Source of the DNA: Thermogemmatispora sp042408965
GTDB lineage: Bacteria > Chloroflexota > Ktedonobacteria > Ktedonobacterales > Ktedonobacteraceae
Length of the DNA: 64,000 bases
Direction of reading: 5' to 3'
NCBI GenBank assembly: GCA_042408965.1
Contig: JBHOQN010000144.1
Coordinates: forward strand, 14,020 to 78,019
In this document: positions 60,241 to 64,000 of the stretch, piece by piece
Layout of the letters: the number at the start of each line of letters is the position of its first letter
Numbering within the stretch: the stretch's first letter is position 1
Translations under genes and position numbers: made by a program
The notes under the pieces: generated by a model
The model's database searches: none
Seen by the model: the letters and a program-made list of their open reading frames with translations, nothing else
What the model was told of the DNA's origin: nothing

Positions 60241-61467
60241 ATGCCGACCCCAAATCGTCGCCTTAGGCAGGCACGCGAACTACGAGGTTGGTCCCAGGCC
60301 AAAGTTGCAGAGCAGATCGGTACTGATGCCACAACCGTCAGTCGCTGGGAGCGGGGCTTATTTTCTCCGACCCCCTACTTTCGCGAGAGACTCTGCGAGC
60401 TTTTCGGCAAGAATGCCGAGGAACTGGGGCTTCTAGACAATGGACGGCAGCAGCCCGAGCAGAGCGGAAACGGGACGTTCGCGCCGGCGTCGGCGATGCC
60501 ACCAGCGTTCTCAGAAGCTCAGATCGACTATCCAGGTTCTGGTGAGACGTGTTATCCCTGGGGAACCATTCCCCTACAGGCGCCATCCTGGCAGGAGCGC
60601 ACCGACACCTTCGCGTATATTTTGCAGAGTGCCGCGCATGATGTGCAGGCGCATCTGCTCTGGGAAGACGCATACGTGCGGGTGTTGCAGGGCCAGCGTG
60701 CTCAAGCGCGTCAGTTTGGCGAGGCCAGCCTGAATGCCTTCGAGCAGGTAGGTCATATGAATGCTGCCGCATTGCGGGAGTGGCTCAATCAGCACGGGTT
60801 AGCCACGCCGCCGCCGGCGGCCTCGACATCGGTCGCCAATCCGCCATCCAGTCCCGCACCGCCTCTAGCTGAGAGGCCAGTGGGGGCCATTCGACGTTTC
60901 GGCTACGGCAGGAGTCTAGGATTTCTCCTGGTGTTATTGATGGTTGCCACCGTCGTTCTCTGTGGACTATCGTTCAGCCAGTTTCAGCCGATGGTACTCT
61001 CATCGCCCCGTGTCTCCCCTGTCAGGCAGGATGCCTCTAGTGCCTCGACGTCTTTCGTCAGTCCAACAGCGGCTGCAGGTAGAACTGAGGCCCCGCTTCC
61101 CACGGCTAGCGCGCTTCCGCAACCAGTTGCCACAGCGACCGCTGTCTCGGTCGTGCCATCGCTCTCCATCACCCTCAGGCCACAGAAGCTGACGCCACGC
61201 GACTGTCCTTCCGAGCCGCTTGGCTATCGCTGTACGGTCTCGTTCTGGCTGCTGTTCGATGGTGGCGTGAAGGTGAGCTGGCGGGCTAAGAGCAGCGGTC
61301 TGGGGGCATTCTTCAATCCGCAGCAGGGGACCTGTGCCTCAGGGCAATGGGTACAGGTCATCATTTACATTCCCAGTGAACCAGGTCAGCGAGGTCAGCT
61401 CCTCTTCTTGTTTACCCTCCCTGCTTCTGGCAAGACCTATATCAGTACAGTAGACTGGGAGAGCTAA
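60241..61467 (+). CDS. XRE-family regulator with membrane segment and extracytoplasmic domain
   Basis: ATG 60241 follows GGAGGAG at 7 nt; the product has 408 residues. Residues 1-65 are a helix-turn-helix (RLRQARELRGWSQAKVAEQIGTDATTVSRWERGLFSPTPYFRERLCELFG). A helical middle region (about 115-185) resembles a short sensor or dimer domain. One membrane helix (about 222-242, LGFLLVLLMVATVVLCGLSF) follows, then a Ser/Pro/Ala stretch and a C-terminal ~100-residue beta-rich domain (LSITLRPQKLTPRDCPSEP ... SGKTYISTVDWES). DNA binding at the membrane coupled to an external sensor is inferred. It sits between GH74 and GH9 genes. Confidence 0.85.
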   Translation: MPTPNRRLRQARELRGWSQAKVAEQIGTDATTVSRWERGLFSPTPYFRERLCELFGKNAEELGLLDNGRQQPEQSGNGTFAPASAMPPAFSEAQIDYPGSGETCYPWGTIPLQAPSWQERTDTFAYILQSAAHDVQAHLLWEDAYVRVLQGQRAQARQFGEASLNAFEQVGHMNAAALREWLNQHGLATPPPAASTSVANPPSSPAPPLAERPVGAIRRFGYGRSLGFLLVLLMVATVVLCGLSFSQFQPMVLSSPRVSPVRQDASSASTSFVSPTAAAGRTEAPLPTASALPQPVATATAVSVVPSLSITLRPQKLTPRDCPSEPLGYRCTVSFWLLFDGGVKVSWRAKSSGLGAFFNPQQGTCASGQWVQVIIYIPSEPGQRGQLLFLFTLPASGKTYISTVDWES

Positions 61468-61785
61468 GTGGAAGGAGTGGTACGATGCTGATGGAGCCGA
61501 CGTGCAGCCCCTGGTTCTCCCATGTGCTGCGCTGCCAGATGGATGCCTAGCAACTGTCTAGCAGGTGTTCTTGTTCAGGGCCAGGCGGATCAGGTACAGT
61601 ATCTTCCCACCGAAGATCTTCCGAACGAAAGGAGGTGGCGAAGACAGGCGGCCTGATCCGTCCTGTTTTTCCGATCGACGCCGCCGGGCTGAGCTGGCCT
61701 GAACGCCCTTGCAGAGTGGGCTGGTCGTTTCCCTCCCGGCGCAGCAGGATACACAGGCAAAGTCTCTCGAAAGGAACATCAGCCT
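61468..61785 (+). promoter_or_regulatory. Leader region of the GH9 gene with nested complementary arms
   Basis: Three pairs of complementary arms nest: GTTCAGGGCCAG (61573-61584)/CTGGCCTGAAC (61694-61704), CGGATCAGG (61586-61594)/CCTGATCCG (61652-61660), and CTTCCCACC/GGTGGCGAAG inside. TTTTT follows at ~61666. A weak promoter TTGTTC-N18-TACAGT overlaps the left arms. It could be a structured leader with an attenuator; no known riboswitch fits. Confidence 0.45.
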
Positions 61786-64000
61786 ATGAAAGCGCGCAGC
61801 GGGGTATCCAGCACAGGCACGATTACGCTGTCATCGGCGGTGATGGCGGCTCTGGGTATACTGCTCCTGATGGCTGTCTACCTGGTCGGGCCATGGCATC
61901 AACCGACTTCTGTGCGTGCTGCTCCAGCCTTCAACTATGGAGAAGCGCTACAGAAAGCGATCTACTTTTATGAGGAGCAATCGTCGGGTCCCAAGCCCTC
62001 CTGGAATCGCGTTCCCTGGATTGGGAATTCAGCCACCACGGATGGCGCTGATGTCGGCCTCGACCTGACCGGGGGGTGGTACGATGCCGGCGATCACGTC
62101 AAGTTCGGTCTTCCGATGGCCTATACGGTCACCATGCTCTCCTGGGGCGTTATTCAATACCGCAACGCCTTCGTCCAGGACGGCCAGTTGACCTATATCC
62201 TGAATAACATCAAGTGGGCCACCGACTACTTTATCAAGGCGAACCCCTCGCCCAATGTGCTCTATGGGCAGGTAGGCGATCCCAACACCGATCATGCCTT
62301 CTGGGGGCCGGCTGAGGTCATGCAGATGGCGCGTCCCTCCTACAAAATCGACGCTAGCTGTCCCGGCTCAGATCTGGCCGGTGAAACGGCTGCCGCGATG
62401 GCTGCCGCCTCGATCGTCTTCCAGCCGACCGATCCCACCTACTCCAGCACACTCCTGACCCATGCCAAGCAGCTCTACACCTTTGCCGATACCTATCGCG
62501 GTAAGTATGATGCCTGTATTACGGCTGCCAGTGGGTTCTACACCTCCTACAGCGGCTACAATGATGAGCTGGTATGGGGAGCGATCTGGCTCTATCTTGC
62601 CACGAACGACAGCAGCTATCTCACCAAGGCCGAGAACTACTACAACAATCTCAGCTATCAGTCACAGACCACTGTGCACTCCTATCAGTGGACGATCAGC
62701 TGGGATGACGTCTCCTATGGCTGCTACATCCTGCTGGCCGAGATCACCGGTCAACAGCAGTACAAGGATGACGCACAGCGCTTTCTCGATTGGTGGACGG
62801 TCGGAGTCAACGGCTCAAAGGTGACCTATTCTCCTGGAGGTGAGGCCTTCCTGAGCGCCTGGGGATCGCTGCGCTATGCTGCCAACACCGCTTTCCTTGC
62901 CCTGGTCTATGCTGACTATCTGGGCACGAGCAACACGCTCTACTCGCGCTATCACGATTTCGCGGTGCAGCAGATCAACTACATCCTGGGGGCCAACCCG
63001 CGCAACTGTAGCTACATGGTCGGCTTTGGCTCTTGCTATCCCCAGACTCCTCACCATCGTGAGGCGCATGATTCCTGGACCAACGATATCACCAATCCCA
63101 CGTACGAGCGGCATATTCTCTATGGAGCGATGGTCGGTGGTCCCAGCTCGGCGAATGATCAGTTCACCGACAACCGCCAGGACTATCAGACGAATGAGCC
63201 GGCCGACGACTACAACGCGGCTCTCGTGGGCGCCCTGGCGCGCCTCTATCAGGAATATGGTGGCAGTCCTGTCTCGTCGCTGCCTGATAAGCCCAAAGAT
63301 GATGATGAGTTCTACATCACGGCGGCGGTCAACGCTTCGGGCACAAACTTCACCGAGATTAAAGCCATCTTCATCAATAAGAGTGGCTGGCCGGCGCGTC
63401 TGACCAGCAACCTCTCGCTGCGTTACTACTTCACGCTGGAGCCAGGCGTCACGCCGAGCATGCTGACTCTCACCATGAACTACACCGAGTGTGGCAAACA
63501 GATCTCGGGACCAACGCAGTACTCGGGCAACATCTACTACGTGACGGTCAGCTGTGCTGGCGTTCCGATCTATCCTGGTGGGCAGAGCAACTACCAGAAG
63601 CAGGTGCAGTTCCGCATCACCAGCTCTGGAGCCTGGGATCCCACTAATGACTGGTCCTATCAGGGGGTGGCCGCTCCTGCAGGAGCCACGCCAGTCAAGG
63701 TTACCAATATCGTGATGTTTGATGGCACGAACCAGATCTGGGGAACGACGCCCAGCGGTACCACGCCGACGGTGACGCCAACAGCGACGCCGAGTCCGAC
63801 ACCGCGGCCGACGGTGACGCCAACAGCGATGCCGAGTCCGACACCGCGGCCGACGGTGACGCCAACAGCGACGCCGAGTCCGACGCCCAGCCCGACGCCG
63901 GTGAGTGGAGCGAGCTGCCGGGTGCAGTACGTGATCACGGGCCAGTGGTCTGGCGGCTTTGGTGCGACGATCAACATCACGAACACGGGGTCGATCACGA
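61786..64000 (+). CDS. Secreted GH9 cellulase with CBM3 and CBM2 (3' partial)
   Basis: ATG 61786 follows AAAGGA; the frame stays open to the window end (738 codons). A signal or anchor helix spans about residues 15-36. The GH9 domain (about 47-490) carries DLTGGWYDAGDHVKFG with catalytic Asp100/Asp103, the PHHREAH active-site segment, and Glu471 in TNEPADDYNAALVGAL as the acid. A family-3 module follows (about 505-650, EFYITAAVNASGTNFTEIKAIFINKSGWPAR), then a Thr/Pro linker with a 42-nt tandem repeat and the start of a CBM2 (CRVQYVITGQWSGGFGATINI). This matches processive endoglucanases with GH9-CBM3c-CBM2 order. Confidence 0.95.
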   Translation, partial: MKARSGVSSTGTITLSSAVMAALGILLLMAVYLVGPWHQPTSVRAAPAFNYGEALQKAIYFYEEQSSGPKPSWNRVPWIGNSATTDGADVGLDLTGGWYDAGDHVKFGLPMAYTVTMLSWGVIQYRNAFVQDGQLTYILNNIKWATDYFIKANPSPNVLYGQVGDPNTDHAFWGPAEVMQMARPSYKIDASCPGSDLAGETAAAMAAASIVFQPTDPTYSSTLLTHAKQLYTFADTYRGKYDACITAASGFYTSYSGYNDELVWGAIWLYLATNDSSYLTKAENYYNNLSYQSQTTVHSYQWTISWDDVSYGCYILLAEITGQQQYKDDAQRFLDWWTVGVNGSKVTYSPGGEAFLSAWGSLRYAANTAFLALVYADYLGTSNTLYSRYHDFAVQQINYILGANPRNCSYMVGFGSCYPQTPHHREAHDSWTNDITNPTYERHILYGAMVGGPSSANDQFTDNRQDYQTNEPADDYNAALVGALARLYQEYGGSPVSSLPDKPKDDDEFYITAAVNASGTNFTEIKAIFINKSGWPARLTSNLSLRYYFTLEPGVTPSMLTLTMNYTECGKQISGPTQYSGNIYYVTVSCAGVPIYPGGQSNYQKQVQFRITSSGAWDPTNDWSYQGVAAPAGATPVKVTNIVMFDGTNQIWGTTPSGTTPTVTPTATPSPTPRPTVTPTAMPSPTPRPTVTPTATPSPTPSPTPVSGASCRVQYVITGQWSGGFGATINITNTGSIT
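63766..63891 (+). repeat. 42-nt tandem repeat encoding the Thr/Pro linker of the GH9 enzyme
   Basis: Three copies start at 63766, 63808 and 63850, each encoding a 14-residue PTVTPTATPSPTPR-type unit, with few base differences (one copy has Met for Thr). Confidence 0.75.

Noticed and set aside
61558..61779. 73-codon minus-strand frame before the GH9 gene, considered as a transposase remnant
   Set aside because: The ending IFGGKILYLIRLAL looks protein-like, but no family could be named and there are no flanking repeats. It overlaps the nested hairpin arms.

Overview
The window is a GC-rich bacterial chromosome segment with densely packed genes on both strands. No rRNA, tRNA, CRISPR array, phage gene or intact insertion sequence was recognised. 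The mixture points to the Chloroflexota class Ktedonobacteria, perhaps a thermophile such as Thermogemmatispora: membrane-anchored Ser/Thr kinases with extracytoplasmic C-terminal domains, ECF sigma factors, an XRE regulator with a membrane segment, a thermophile-type M29 aminopeptidase, and a large set of GH5/GH9/GH74 glycoside hydrolases. That assignment is an inference from gene content, not from a marker gene.

Layout. Positions 1-7.2 kb hold a kinase fused to a Rieske domain (its start lies outside the window), a small membrane protein, a YbjN-like protein, an M29 aminopeptidase, a second kinase and a YbdK-type ligase. From 7.2 to 17.1 kb come an Eis-like acetyltransferase, an rRNA-type methyltransferase, a ferredoxin, two zinc-ribbon proteins, a Bax-inhibitor-1 homologue, thioredoxin, a GntR regulator, a TPR protein and a fused nucleotidyltransferase-HEPN protein. 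From 17.2 to 21.8 kb a leftward run carries a histidine kinase, a response regulator, leucyl aminopeptidase, moaD and moaE.

Positions 22.9-29.7 kb are built around the S-adenosylmethionine (SAM) cycle. They contain an ECF sigma factor, then mtnA, an HD-domain protein, a PfkB kinase and ahcY in one direction, followed by a textbook SAM-I riboswitch with promoter and terminator in front of metK. Positions 30-38 kb carry an acyl-CoA dehydrogenase, a DUF1003 protein, an ECF sigma/anti-sigma pair, holB, an enoyl-CoA hydratase and a methyltransferase-like protein. argJ-argD, a CYTH protein, ftsH and a thioesterase fill 38.3-44.7 kb.

The last 19 kb is an accessory carbohydrate block. It has a LacI regulator, a sugar ABC transporter whose binding-protein gene is broken, an intracellular GH5 enzyme, a secreted GH74 xyloglucanase with a CBM2, an XRE regulator and a GH9-CBM3-CBM2 cellulase cut by the window end. 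A molybdopterin oxidoreductase with an OFA-type (oxalate/formate) transporter and a lone MftM-like methyltransferase sit inside this block. The likely flow is secreted GH9/GH74 cutting plant polymers, the ABC system importing oligosaccharides, and cytoplasmic GH5 finishing the job.

Recurring sequence themes are extended -10 promoters of the form TGnTATAMT, three genes that look leaderless, and long GC-rich hairpins without U-tracts between convergent genes.
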